Positions 33,574-42,202 of a DNA stretch of 64,000 nt are shown here, piece after piece. Position 1 is the first letter of the stretch; each line of letters starts with the position of its first letter. The position numbers were made by a program, and so were the translations under genes. Origin of the DNA: Bacteroidota bacterium (lineage in GTDB: Bacteria > Bacteroidota > Bacteroidia > Cytophagales > Cyclobacteriaceae); the NCBI GenBank assembly GCA_023417785.1, contig JAEZEH010000009.1, forward strand, positions 20,944 to 84,943. The letters are read 5' to 3'. Below the pieces are notes generated by a model. It searched no databases, was not told the origin of the DNA, and saw only the letters and a list, made by a program, of their open reading frames with translations.

Positions 33574-34354
33574 AGGGAATTGAGATTATGATTTTACTTC
33601 CTTTACCGACTTCAGAATCAAAAATAACCGCTCCGCCGGCAAGGCGGGCCCGGTTTTCAATGTTGAATAATCCGAGTCCTTTTCCTTCGATCTGCTGTTC
33701 ATTAAGGTCGAAGCCCGCGCCATCGTCTTCAACAATTACATCAAGGTTACCCGAATTTTTAAGAATTACTTTAAGCACGGACGCACCCGAATGTTTAAGG
33801 GCATTATTGAGCAATTCCTGAATGATTCGGAAAACCATAAGTTCGCGGGTCTTTGAGAGATGCGGCGTTTTCCCGATCTCTTCGAAGACAATCGGAAGTG
33901 ATGTAGTTGTCTGAAACCTGTCGCACATTTCCTTAACGGCAAGGCTAAGCCCGAATTTTTCAAGCGTCGAGGGCATCAGATCACGGCTTATTCTGCGCAC
34001 GGAGTCAATGGTGTCGTCCAGCATTTTTTTGCTTTCTGTAATGCTTTCGGCGTCGTGCTCGTTGCGTTTAACGTGCGTGATAAGACTCAAACGAATAGTC
34101 GAAAGCATGGCGCCAATACTGTCGTGAAGATCCGCGGCCACCCGCCTCCGTTCGTTCTCCTGCGATTCAAGCGCGGCCTCGATCATCTTCTTTTGAAATT
34201 GCAATTCCATTTGCTGACGCTGTAGTTTTTCTTCCGTCATCCTTTTTTGGTAGTAAAGCACAAATAAAATTATAGCGCCGCCCATAAGCAGCATGGCAAT
34301 AACTGCAACTCCAATGATGAGGTAGACCTGAGTGGTTTCCGGATTCGCGGGCAC
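33560..34354 (-). CDS. Sensor histidine kinase (HisKA_3 type)
   Basis: This 264-residue kinase has a single N-terminal transmembrane helix (LIIGVAVIAMLLMGGAIILF), a short coiled coil rich in Glu/Gln, the HisKA_3 phosphoacceptor motif ERRRVAADLHDSIGAML, and an HATPase domain. The HATPase domain has ELLNNALKHSG, VIVEDDGAGFD and GKGLGLFNIENRARL. There is no periplasmic sensor domain, so it likely senses through the membrane or a partner such as the adjacent membrane protein. The apparent start is GTG at 34354; no ATG is available nearby. Coupled downstream to its response regulator. Confidence 0.88.
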   Translation of the reverse strand: MPANPETTQVYLIIGVAVIAMLLMGGAIILFVLYYQKRMTEEKLQRQQMELQFQKKMIEAALESQENERRRVAADLHDSIGAMLSTIRLSLITHVKRNEHDAESITESKKMLDDTIDSVRRISRDLMPSTLEKFGLSLAVKEMCDRFQTTTSLPIVFEEIGKTPHLSKTRELMVFRIIQELLNNALKHSGASVLKVILKNSGNLDVIVEDDGAGFDLNEQQIEGKGLGLFNIENRARLAGGAVIFDSEVGKGSKIIISIPYEKV

Positions 34355-34563
34355 GTAAGCGTACAGACGGTTTATTTTTACAAGGTGGGGAAGAAAATCA
34401 ACTTGCGGAAATCCAAAAGGAAAAAATCGGAATTTGACGAGTATTCAAATGCCATTGCCACCACTCCAACCAGCCATAATAATCACCAGTCAGGAGTTTT
34501 CTTTTGTCGGCATTGGGATCAACACATAGAGGTGTTCAAATTCAATGAAAGTCGGGTAAATTC

Positions 34564-35229
34564 TTAAATCGAAGGATGAGGATTTCCGAGGCGCCTGAAT
34601 CCTCTTTGCTGAACAACCAATCCATAGGCGATGAATACGTTTCCCAATACGGAAAGCACATTGTGAATCGTCTGCAAGACTATGAGGTTGTCGTGCAAGA
34701 CATTCAACAGATACGTAGAGACTGTATATACAATGAGCTTTCCCGAGGTGGAAAGGAAAAATCCGGTAACGACCCAGAACTCAGGTAACTGCTGAATATT
34801 CAGCGCCGGCGGATCTTTTAAGATTCGAAAATACCAGATGATACAAAGTGTGAGAATAAGAAAACTCTCTGTCAGCGTATTGTAAGAACTATAGGCAGGC
34901 GTGGCGAGCGATAAACTGATCGAGAAAATGAAATTCGCCATCAGAAACAAGGTGACAAAGTAAAGCAGATACCTGCCCCGAAGAAGATAAAAGAAGAACA
35001 AGCCTACCAGGAATGGATTAAGCATCGTGTGCAGATTGGAGGGCAGGTTAGGCTCGAAATTAAGCCTGAGAATGTGATTCGCGATACTTGCGGCGTCACA
35101 GACAAAAGAAAGCAACAGCAGTACAGCAAGCCATCTAAAAGCTGTGCTCTCCTTGTGCCAATGCCAAAAGATCAAAATGACGGCAAACAGAAGGAGCGAA
35201 TGTATCGCGATCAGAATAACATAATGCAT
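34564..35229 (-). CDS. Multi-pass membrane protein, candidate sensor partner
   Basis: This 221-residue protein is predicted by eye to have six or seven transmembrane helices (for example VILIAIHSLLLFAVILIFWHW and LPEFWVVTGFFLSTSGKLIV). It shows no catalytic or transport motif. Membrane proteins of this size are often encoded just before small HisKA_3 kinases in Bacteroidota. This kinase lacks its own sensor domain, so a sensing role is a reasonable inference. The kinase start is 209 bases further on. Confidence 0.6.
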   Translation of the reverse strand: MHYVILIAIHSLLLFAVILIFWHWHKESTAFRWLAVLLLLSFVCDAASIANHILRLNFEPNLPSNLHTMLNPFLVGLFFFYLLRGRYLLYFVTLFLMANFIFSISLSLATPAYSSYNTLTESFLILTLCIIWYFRILKDPPALNIQQLPEFWVVTGFFLSTSGKLIVYTVSTYLLNVLHDNLIVLQTIHNVLSVLGNVFIAYGLVVQQRGFRRLGNPHPSI

Positions 35230-35241
35230 ACAAGCATTTGA

Positions 35242-35592
35242 TCAACACATTGGCGGACACGGGTTTGATTTGTCGTATGCCCCTGCGTCAGGATTGTCTT
35301 TTCCCTGAACAAGGTTAGGCCATAAAAGCTTCCCGTCCGCCGCGCGTGGCACCAACACCAGATCCATAAGATTCTTTTTGGCTTCAGTATTGGGTTTCTT
35401 AACGAAGAAAAACGTAACACCGACAGCACCTTCAGTATCAATAACTTTCTTCAGGAAGTCGCGGCCAAAGAAAACGGAGATTGTATCCCGTTCCTTGTCC
35501 TGACGGTTCTCGTTGTCATAATTTTTTATCCAGGTTTCAGCTTCATCGCGGCTGATTATGCCGCCTGTGTTGGGGTCGAAAGAGTTAGACAT
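35242..35592 (-). CDS. Small hypothetical protein with CPPMC tail
   Basis: This 116-residue soluble protein opens MSNSFDPNTGGIISRDEAET and carries a charged helix (WIKNYDNENRQDKERD). The strand region SVFFGRDFLKKVID follows, and it ends in NPCPPMC. No signal peptide is seen. Similar short proteins are scattered in Bacteroidota without assigned function, and I do not recognise a family. The paired terminal cysteines could bind metal or form a disulfide. It lies 12 bases before the membrane-protein gene and appears to be the first gene of that transcript. Confidence 0.55.
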   Translation of the reverse strand: MSNSFDPNTGGIISRDEAETWIKNYDNENRQDKERDTISVFFGRDFLKKVIDTEGAVGVTFFFVKKPNTEAKKNLMDLVLVPRAADGKLLWPNLVQGKDNPDAGAYDKSNPCPPMC

Positions 35593-35716
35593 ACCGTTAG
35601 GGGTTGGAGGTTAGAGTAATGTGTTTCTAATTTAACATATTTTCAACTAATTGTTTTTGAAGCCGCAATAATCATTTTGATGATTTGAGAAGTGCCGCAG
35701 TATTCAGCAACTATTA

Positions 35717-35724
35717 TATCTTTG
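35717..35724 (+). promoter_or_regulatory. -7 element TATCTTTG before the trans-sulfuration gene
   Basis: TATCTTTG matches the TAnnTTTG consensus and lies 16 bases before the ATG at 35741, the same element as upstream of tpiA. No good -33 box was found. Confidence 0.45.
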
Positions 35725-35740
35725 ACACAAGAAGAAACCA

Positions 35741-36877
35741 ATGTCAAACAATATCACCAAACTCACGAATAGCGTACATGCGGGCTCCCATGGAGACCCC
35801 TTGTACGGCGGTACAATCACGCCGGTTTATCCGTCATCTGCGTATGATTATGAGCACACCGAGGCCGGGTCGTTGTATCCCAGATATTACAATACACCCA
35901 ATCAAAAAGCTGTCGTCGAAAAACTGACTGCCCTCGAAAATGCTGGCGATGGAATTCTGTTCAGCTCAGGGATGGCGGCGATCTTTACATCGATGCTTTC
36001 GTTCATGGAGCACGGAGATCACGCAGTTTTTCAGCGCGACCTTTACGGTGGCACCTTCAACGCAATCGTGAAAGAACTGAATCGGCTGGGGATATCGTAT
36101 TCTTTCGCGGATACAACTAACCCTGAGTCTTTCGAAAATGCGATCACACCCAAAACGCGGGTTATTTACATTGAAACCCCATCCAATCCCACGCTCAAAA
36201 TCACCGACATCCGGGCTATAGCCGGCATTGGAAAAAAACACGGGATAATCACCATTATCGATAACACGTTCGCAAGTCCGGTGAATCAGAACCCACTGGA
36301 TCTGGGAATTGATATCGTGACTCACAGCGGGACAAAATACATCGGTGGTCATAATGATCTGTGTTGCGGAGTGGCACTGGCATCGCGTGAGCGCATCGCC
36401 CGGATCCGAGAGCGTGCCGTTAATTATGGGGGCTCGCCCGACGCCTTTATGTGCTGGCTCGTAGAACGAAGTTTGAAGACGCTGGTACTTCGTGTTCGCC
36501 AACAAAACAGCAACGCCATGGCCGTCGCCGAATTTTTAAAGTCGGACAAACGAATCGGAAAAGTATATTACCCAGGACTTCCGGACCATCCCGGGCACGG
36601 GTTGGCAAAGGAACAGATGAAAGGCGGCTTCGGCGGTATGCTTTCTTTTGAAGTACCGGGCGATGCGCATGCTTTTATGGATCGCCTGAAGTTGATAACC
36701 CGGGCAATCAGTCTGGGTGGTGTCGATTCTACAATAACTTCGCCGGCCCGCACCTCGCACTCCAAGATGTCTGAATCTGAACGTGCAGCGATGGGTGTCA
36801 CTGAGAACCTGGTTCGTATGTCGGTTGGCATTGAAGACGCTGATGAACTTATCGCAGACATTAAACAGGCGTTATAA
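35741..36877 (+). CDS. Cys/Met metabolism PLP enzyme (cystathionine gamma-synthase/lyase type)
   Basis: This 378-residue fold-type I PLP enzyme of the trans-sulfuration family has YPRYYNTPNQKAVVEKLTAL for the cofactor-contacting Tyr-x-Arg and FSSGMAAI for the phosphate-binding loop. It also has IDNTFASPVNQNPLDLG and the Schiff-base Lys in THSGTKYIGGHND. Late SLGGVDSTITSPARTSH positions the substrate-carboxylate Arg. It could be a cystathionine gamma-synthase, gamma-lyase or methionine gamma-lyase. No pathway neighbours decide between them. Confidence 0.88.
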   Translation: MSNNITKLTNSVHAGSHGDPLYGGTITPVYPSSAYDYEHTEAGSLYPRYYNTPNQKAVVEKLTALENAGDGILFSSGMAAIFTSMLSFMEHGDHAVFQRDLYGGTFNAIVKELNRLGISYSFADTTNPESFENAITPKTRVIYIETPSNPTLKITDIRAIAGIGKKHGIITIIDNTFASPVNQNPLDLGIDIVTHSGTKYIGGHNDLCCGVALASRERIARIRERAVNYGGSPDAFMCWLVERSLKTLVLRVRQQNSNAMAVAEFLKSDKRIGKVYYPGLPDHPGHGLAKEQMKGGFGGMLSFEVPGDAHAFMDRLKLITRAISLGGVDSTITSPARTSHSKMSESERAAMGVTENLVRMSVGIEDADELIADIKQAL

Positions 36878-36889
36878 AATTGACTGAAA

Positions 36890-37456
36890 ATGAAAGAGCT
36901 GATCCGCTGCCCGTGGTGTCTCAAGTTTGATGAGTACATCCGCTACCACGATGAGGAGTGGGGTGTTCCCGTTTATGATGACAAAAAGCATTTCGAGTTT
37001 CTTATATTGGAAGGAGCACAGGCCGGCTTAAGCTGGTCTACCATTCTTAAGAAGCGTGACGGTTATCGAAAAGCTTTTTCCGGTTTTGATCCCGTCAAAG
37101 TGGCGAAGTTCACCCCTGCAAAGATTGAAAACCTTCTTCAGAATCCGGCGATCGTTCGCAATAGGCTTAAGGTTACTGCCGCGGTGAATAACGCGAAGCG
37201 ATTTCTTGAAGTACAAAAAGAATTCGGATCATTCAATGAATACATTTGGTCATTTGTCGGGGGGAAGCCCAGGGTAAACAAATGGAAATCGTTGAAAGAA
37301 GTACCAGCGACTACAGTCGAGTCGGACGCACTGAGCAAGGACCTTATAAAGCGCGGATTCAAATTCGTCGGAAGTACTGTCATCTACGCGCACATGCAAG
37401 CGTGTGGTCTGGTCAATGATCACCTGGCCGACTGTTGGCGGTATCACCAGTGTTAA
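36890..37456 (+). CDS. tag: DNA-3-methyladenine glycosylase I
   Basis: This 188-residue base-excision repair glycosylase removes 3-methyladenine. The zinc snap residues match the family: Cys7 and His20 at the N-terminus (13 apart, as in E. coli Tag), and His and Cys in NDHLADC at the C-terminus. YHDEEWGVPVYDD and LEGAQAGLSWSTILKKRDGY are family signatures, the latter lining the base pocket. It starts 12 bases after the trans-sulfuration enzyme gene, so they are probably co-transcribed by position rather than function. Confidence 0.94.
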   Translation: MKELIRCPWCLKFDEYIRYHDEEWGVPVYDDKKHFEFLILEGAQAGLSWSTILKKRDGYRKAFSGFDPVKVAKFTPAKIENLLQNPAIVRNRLKVTAAVNNAKRFLEVQKEFGSFNEYIWSFVGGKPRVNKWKSLKEVPATTVESDALSKDLIKRGFKFVGSTVIYAHMQACGLVNDHLADCWRYHQC

Positions 37457-37462
37457 GGGGAC

Positions 37463-37490
37463 AAAAAAAAGGGGGACTCACATCCCCCTT
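37463..37490 (-). terminator. Terminator of the M28 peptidase gene
   Basis: AAGGGGG (37469-37475) pairs with CCCCCTT (37484-37490). On the minus strand the stem runs into a T tract (complement of 37463-37470). It lies 16 bases past the peptidase stop at 37507. Confidence 0.75.
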
Positions 37491-37506
37491 CAATATTGTA
37501 ATTCAA

Positions 37507-39096
37507 TTAATCCTTTTTTCGAGGCATCAGCTCGTCACGATTTGCCGCAAGCCATGCGAACGCGGCCGTAATGACGGCGTTATGTTTCAAATCGTCTTCA
37601 ACAGCTTTGTCGTACACGTCCATGCTGGTATGGTGTGTGCGCGTTCCATACTCAATCGGATCCTGTATAAACTGGAATGCAGGTATACCCATGGCGTCGA
37701 AGGAAAGATGATCTGTTCCTGAGGTGTTACGTAGTGTTAATGTTGACGCCCCCATCCTGGAGAATTGGTTGAACCACACGCGAAAGATTGGCGCGATCTC
37801 ATTGTTACCCTGCAGGTAGATGCCGCGGTATTTGCCGGAGCCGTTGTCCATATTAAAATACACCGACAGTTTTTCAGCAGCAGGTTTAAGTTCAATTGAA
37901 TCGTATGGAAACGCCTTATCGAGACGTTCGCCAATTACCCGTTTCACATAATTACGTGAGCCCAATAATCCTTGTTCTTCACCACCCCACAACGCGATTC
38001 TGATTGTTCGCCGGGGACTCACCCCAAGGGATTTTATCAATCGCATAGCCTCCATCATTACGGCGGAACCACATGCGTTGTCGGTGCTCCCGGTTCCGCT
38101 ATGCCAGCTGTCGAGGTGGGCGCCTATCATCACGACTTCATCTTTCAAATCGGTTCCGGGGATCTCGCCAATAACATTATAACCGGGGGCCTCAGGCAGG
38201 AACTCTGTTTCCAGACTCATTTCGAGGCGTACAGTTTGCCCACTCTGGATTTGGCGAACCATTCTGTTATAATGCTCTGCGGCCACGACAACCTGAGGTA
38301 GAAGTTTTGGTGCTTTGGCATGATACGAAGAAACGCGTTGCGCGAATGGAACATCGGCAGGATAAGGGACCGTTGCTCCGCTTACGGCAACAGTGCCATC
38401 TTCCAGCCGTGAAGAGGGACTGGCTTCGATAACGGCGACAGCGCCTTCTTTCTGGATTAAGCTCCATTTCAGATAGGCCAACCGTTGAGGTTCGGTAGGT
38501 GCGCGGAACCGGCGACCACCGAAGCTTTCACTGGCACCGGAGTTTGCCATAAGCAGCAAGACCGAATCAGTTAGTCTGGTGGCATCCGGCACAAATCCTG
38601 GCTTCACAGGTGTAGGCAAACTGAAGAGAACATATTTTCCTTTTAGTTTTCCTTCATATTTCTTTATGTCCTCTTCGTTCTGAATGTCCAGGTAAACAGC
38701 TTCTGCCTGCACGGATCCTTTTATTCCCGGAGACCACGCTTTCGGATAGGCAATCACTGGAAAGTATACGGGCGAGACATTTTGAAGGGTGAATTTTTTG
38801 AGGTTCCAACCACGTCCGAAAGGTTCATCCCACTGATCAAAATGAACGCCTTCAACACCATAGCTTTCGAGTGTTTTGCGGGCGTATTCAGCTGCATTCC
38901 GGTAGCCGGTTGAGTTTGTCAAACGCGGACCATGAACATCGGTGAGCATGTGGAGGATGTCCATGACCTGCGACCGTTCCATACCTTCGCGCTGAATTTT
39001 GGATACGATCGCCGTATCAACCTTTTCGGTTCGCTGTGCATGGAGGAAAAGACTTTGAGTAGAAAAGAATAGAATCAGAAGAAAATTTCTCATCAT
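37507..39096 (-). CDS. M28 family zinc peptidase with PA domain
   Basis: This 529-residue secreted aminopeptidase has a signal peptide (LLILFFSTQSLFLHA). A protease-associated domain (about 140-260) precedes the M28 catalytic domain. Zinc ligands are in MIGAHLDSWHSGTG (His), GSTDNACGSA (bridging Asp), WGGEEQGLLGS (Glu pair) and near the end SGTDHLSFDAMG (His). It should release amino acids from peptides outside the cytoplasm, similar in role to the M1 pair at the start of the window. It is a single-gene unit with its own terminator. Confidence 0.9.
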   Translation of the reverse strand: MMRNFLLILFFSTQSLFLHAQRTEKVDTAIVSKIQREGMERSQVMDILHMLTDVHGPRLTNSTGYRNAAEYARKTLESYGVEGVHFDQWDEPFGRGWNLKKFTLQNVSPVYFPVIAYPKAWSPGIKGSVQAEAVYLDIQNEEDIKKYEGKLKGKYVLFSLPTPVKPGFVPDATRLTDSVLLLMANSGASESFGGRRFRAPTEPQRLAYLKWSLIQKEGAVAVIEASPSSRLEDGTVAVSGATVPYPADVPFAQRVSSYHAKAPKLLPQVVVAAEHYNRMVRQIQSGQTVRLEMSLETEFLPEAPGYNVIGEIPGTDLKDEVVMIGAHLDSWHSGTGSTDNACGSAVMMEAMRLIKSLGVSPRRTIRIALWGGEEQGLLGSRNYVKRVIGERLDKAFPYDSIELKPAAEKLSVYFNMDNGSGKYRGIYLQGNNEIAPIFRVWFNQFSRMGASTLTLRNTSGTDHLSFDAMGIPAFQFIQDPIEYGTRTHHTSMDVYDKAVEDDLKHNAVITAAFAWLAANRDELMPRKKD

Positions 39097-39179
39097 AGGT
39101 TAATGGGTTAAGGCCTAAAATTAAAGGCACTTTGCAACATTACCATACCGCTTATTTAATTTTTGGAAATGGTTATGGG

Positions 39180-39680
39180 CTACCGATCGCGGCCGATTTC
39201 AATAATGATGTCTTTCCGGGGGATGTAAATATTCCAGATTCCTTTCAGTTCCTCTACGCCATCGCTGTTAATTCGGAGTTCCGGATGGGAAAAAAGCAGC
39301 GTGTCGTAATCGTTTTTTTGATCGCTGGTCCAGATCTTTTGCAGGTTTTCCCCCGAAGTACCGGCGGCGATGCCTGTAACGTAGGCTTCGATCAATTCCT
39401 GTTCGATGGCCCGTGCATTCGTTTCGCCGGGCACGAGAAAGCGGATGTTAACGTTCTGGGCCTCTTCCAGGGAGTCTAAAAGCTGCGAGTCCATCTCTGA
39501 ATGCACTGCCGACAGAACAGCCTTCCCTTTCTTAAGGGCTTCCGAAAGAATTTCCGCGTCGGAAACTCTTACTATTCTCTGATGTTCCATGCCTTCTTTT
39601 ATTTGCTTGCGTTGTTCGTCGGAAAGTGAGCCACCGCAGGATGAGAACACGATTGCAGAAAAAAGCAGGACACGTCGCAT
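39180..39680 (-). CDS. Hypothetical lipoprotein
   Basis: The ATG at 39680 (MRRVLLFSAIVFSSC) gives a 166-residue lipoprotein with Cys15; an in-frame TTG nine bases earlier is less likely. The mature part is helix-rich (EQRKQIKEGMEHQRIVRVSD and later EALKKGKAVLSAVHSEMDS) and ends in strand-like NIYIPRKDIIIEIGRDR. Its helical part faintly resembles heme-binding DUF3365-like segments, but no CxxCH motif exists. Function is unknown. Confidence 0.65.
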   Translation of the reverse strand: MRRVLLFSAIVFSSCGGSLSDEQRKQIKEGMEHQRIVRVSDAEILSEALKKGKAVLSAVHSEMDSQLLDSLEEAQNVNIRFLVPGETNARAIEQELIEAYVTGIAAGTSGENLQKIWTSDQKNDYDTLLFSHPELRINSDGVEELKGIWNIYIPRKDIIIEIGRDR

Positions 39681-39786
39681 GGGCACCAATATTAGTATGC
39701 TTTAAGAAGCCAAATGTACCAAAAGCCCGAAAGCCGGATAACATTAAACTGTATGTAATTCGTAAATTGCACCCCGATTTTGATTT

Positions 39787-40857
39787 ATGATTGAAAAACT
39801 CCAGGAAATAAAGCTCAGGTTTGAAGAGGTTGGCCAATTGCTGGCGCAACCGGATACTGTCTCGGACATGAAGAAGTATTCGCAATTGAGCAAAGAATAC
39901 CGCGACCTGGAAAAGGTGGTCGCGAAATTCGATCAATACACCGAGACTTCTGGCCATTTGCGCCAGGCGAAAGAGGTCCTTTCCCGTGAAAAGGATGAAG
40001 AAATGCGGGAGTTGGCCAAGCTGGAAATCGACGAGCTTGAACCGAAAATCCAGAAACTGGAGGCCGAACTAAAGGAATTGCTGATTCCTAAAGATCCAAA
40101 TGACGACAAAAACGTAATGCTAGAAATCCGCGCTGGTACCGGGGGCGATGAAGCCGCTCTTTTTGCCGGCGACTTGTGGCGGATGTATCAACGTTTTTGC
40201 GACAAACGTGGCCTGAAGATGACGGTGCTCGACGTAACCGAAGGAACCGCCGGCGGTTACAAGGAAGTGATTAGCAGTATCAGCGGCGACGGTGCGTACG
40301 GCTTGCTCAAATTCGAATCCGGTGTTCACCGGGTTCAGCGTGTCCCTGCCACAGAGCAGCAGGGGCGTGTACACACCTCAGCGGCATCGGTGGTAGCCCT
40401 GCCTGAAGTCGAGGATGTGGAAGCGGTGGAAGTTAACCCCGCAGATATTGAAGTTCAGACTGCACGATCGAGCGGGGCGGGAGGCCAGAATGTAAACAAG
40501 GTTGAAACCAAAGTACAGTTAACACATAAGCCTACAGGTATTGTGATTACCTGCCAGGTGGAGCGGTCACAGCACGGGAACCGCGAGCGCGCGCTTCAGA
40601 TGCTAAAGACAAAACTGTACGAAATGGAGGTCGAGAAACAGCAAAGTGAAATTGGTGCCGCGCGCAGGTCACTGGTTCGCAGTGGCGACAGATCCGAAAA
40701 AATTCGCACGTATAATTATCCGCAAAGCCGTGTCACAGACCATCGTATAGGCCATACGGTTTACAATCTTCCCGCTGTGATGAATGGTGATCTCGATGAC
40801 TTTATTGAACAACTCCGTATTGCCGACACCGCAGAACGTATGACTGAAACCCGGTGA
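39787..40857 (+). CDS. prfA: Peptide chain release factor 1
   Basis: This 356-residue class I release factor recognises UAA and UAG in the A site. The N-terminal coiled-coil domain is followed by AGTGGDEAALFAGDL. The anticodon-like region lies in HRVQRVPATEQQGRVHTSA, which contains the RF1 tripeptide-like PAT. The GGQ catalytic loop is in RSSGAGGQNVNKVETKV. RIGHTVYNL lies near the C-terminus. It sits alone, convergent with the lipoprotein gene whose stop is 2 bases away. Confidence 0.96.
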   Translation: MIEKLQEIKLRFEEVGQLLAQPDTVSDMKKYSQLSKEYRDLEKVVAKFDQYTETSGHLRQAKEVLSREKDEEMRELAKLEIDELEPKIQKLEAELKELLIPKDPNDDKNVMLEIRAGTGGDEAALFAGDLWRMYQRFCDKRGLKMTVLDVTEGTAGGYKEVISSISGDGAYGLLKFESGVHRVQRVPATEQQGRVHTSAASVVALPEVEDVEAVEVNPADIEVQTARSSGAGGQNVNKVETKVQLTHKPTGIVITCQVERSQHGNRERALQMLKTKLYEMEVEKQQSEIGAARRSLVRSGDRSEKIRTYNYPQSRVTDHRIGHTVYNLPAVMNGDLDDFIEQLRIADTAERMTETR

Positions 40858-40858
40858 C

Positions 40859-41416
40859 CTAAAAAATCCGGGTAAGCCGGTAATAGTCGGCGAGCACAAC
40901 CCTGAAATTGTCGGCATCGTCTTCCTCCGGAAACAGGGGGTAATACTGACCATTATACAGGATGTTAAGACCATTCTCAGCGAGAATGCCTTCATAAATT
41001 TTGGTCGCGAATTCAAGCATATTCTCCCGGCCCCGCTCCCTGAGCCGGTAACTGTAAGTGGCCCCGCTTTGCGGGTTGATTTCGCGAATTACAAATTCCG
41101 GTTCACTCATTAGTAACTCATTTCCTTCGATAAGGAGGCTTGCTTCCTTCGTCTCCCAGCTGACAACGATTACCGGATTAAGGGCCGGCCTTTGGTTTCC
41201 CGAGTAACGGTTACTCAGTCGGTATGCGTGCCACCGTGCCTGGGGCAAATCCTGAAAGTCATAATAAACCTGGCGAATATTTCGGAAGAATAGATAAGCG
41301 TCGTCTGTGTAGCGGAAGGTAAATTTGTCACGGTCGACAGTTTCCTTCCGGTCGATTTTGCATGAAGTCAGCGCGAAAAAAATGACAGATGAAAACAAAA
41401 GCCGGTTTTGCACCAT
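40859..41416 (-). CDS. Hypothetical lipoprotein
   Basis: This 185-residue lipoprotein has signal LFSSVIFFALTSC (Cys19). The mature part is rich in Tyr and Arg (YTDDAYLFFRNIRQVYYDF) and mixes strands and helices, with no recognised domain. It is divergent from lemA (41453), separated by only 36 bases, and convergent with prfA. It may be part of an envelope function, but nothing in the sequence specifies it. Confidence 0.6.
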   Translation of the reverse strand: MVQNRLLFSSVIFFALTSCKIDRKETVDRDKFTFRYTDDAYLFFRNIRQVYYDFQDLPQARWHAYRLSNRYSGNQRPALNPVIVVSWETKEASLLIEGNELLMSEPEFVIREINPQSGATYSYRLRERGRENMLEFATKIYEGILAENGLNILYNGQYYPLFPEEDDADNFRVVLADYYRLTRIF

Positions 41417-41452
41417 TTTCGCTAAATTGGTTCCGAAAATAAAACTAACAAT

Positions 41453-42034
41453 ATGAGCAAAGGATTAATCACAGGTTTAGTTATAATCGGTGCCATCATT
41501 CTGGTGGGCTTCATCTTCGTCCAATGGGGTGCTGGAATATATGACCGGGCGGTCGCTGCACAGGAAACTGTAAACCAGGCTTTCGGTGACGTTCAGGCCA
41601 CGTATCAGCGTCGCGCGGACCTTGTTCCAAACCTGGTTGAAACCGTCAAGGGCGCCGCCGAAAACGAGAGGGGGATTCTCACTGAGGTTACTCAGGCCCG
41701 GGCTGGAATCGTAAACGCCGAAACACCTGAAGATCTCGAAATTGCAGGTCGGAGGATCAACACAGCAATAAACCTTGCGTTCGAGGCATATCCGCAAATC
41801 CGGTCCACTGAAAACTTTCAGGACCTGCAGGCACAACTCGAAGGCACTGAAAATCGCATAAATGTGGCACGTCAGCGATATAATGAGGCGGTATCGAACT
41901 ATAACACCTATGTTCGTGGTTTCTTTAAGAGAATGGCGCTAAACCTGTTTGGCGGCGGTGAAGACTTTTCCGTACGCAAGCCGTTTGGCGCATCAGCTGA
42001 AGCACAGGATGCACCAGCTGTTTCCTTTGATTAA
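41453..42034 (+). CDS. lemA: LemA family protein
   Basis: This 193-residue protein has an N-terminal membrane helix (LITGLVIIGAIILVGFIFV). The LemA core follows: VNQAFGDVQATYQRRADLVPNLVETVKG, helices with ENERGILTEVTQARAGI, and late NVARQRYNEAVSNYNTYVRGF. LemA proteins have a long four-helix soluble domain anchored in the membrane and lie near metallopeptidase or TPM-domain genes in many genomes. Here the usual partners are absent. Function is unclear in the family. Confidence 0.93.
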   Translation: MSKGLITGLVIIGAIILVGFIFVQWGAGIYDRAVAAQETVNQAFGDVQATYQRRADLVPNLVETVKGAAENERGILTEVTQARAGIVNAETPEDLEIAGRRINTAINLAFEAYPQIRSTENFQDLQAQLEGTENRINVARQRYNEAVSNYNTYVRGFFKRMALNLFGGGEDFSVRKPFGASAEAQDAPAVSFD

Positions 42035-42065
42035 GATCTTGACTCTCCGCTTGCACTTGGAGAGG

Positions 42066-42092
42066 CCCCGGCAGCAATGCCGGGGTTTTTTT
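42066..42092 (+). terminator. Strong terminator after lemA
   Basis: CCCCGGC (42066-42072) and GCCGGGG (42079-42085) form a GC-rich stem with a 6-base loop, followed by seven T residues. A textbook Rho-independent terminator. Confidence 0.9.
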
Positions 42093-42169
42093 GTGCGTAT
42101 GGCACGTTCATTATTTTTAGGGTGGAAGTCCCGATGATAGGTTGAGAAATCGAAACCTGAGACCGAATC

Positions 42170-42201
42170 AAATCTGAAATTCGAGATCTTAAATCTGAAA
42201 T
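42170..42201. repeat. Short direct repeat AAATCTGAAAT x2
   Basis: AAATCTGAAAT occurs at 42170-42180 and 42191-42201 with a 10-base spacer containing the related TCGAGATCTT. It lies just past the stop of the hybrid regulator gene. Function is unknown; it may be chance low-complexity sequence. Confidence 0.4.
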
Positions 42202-42202
42202 C

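Noticed and set aside
34385..34567. A 60-codon plus-strand frame between the kinase and membrane-protein genes
   Set aside because: Composition is Lys/Ser/Asn-rich with no domain, it overlaps the upstream region of the minus-strand kinase, and no start signal supports it.
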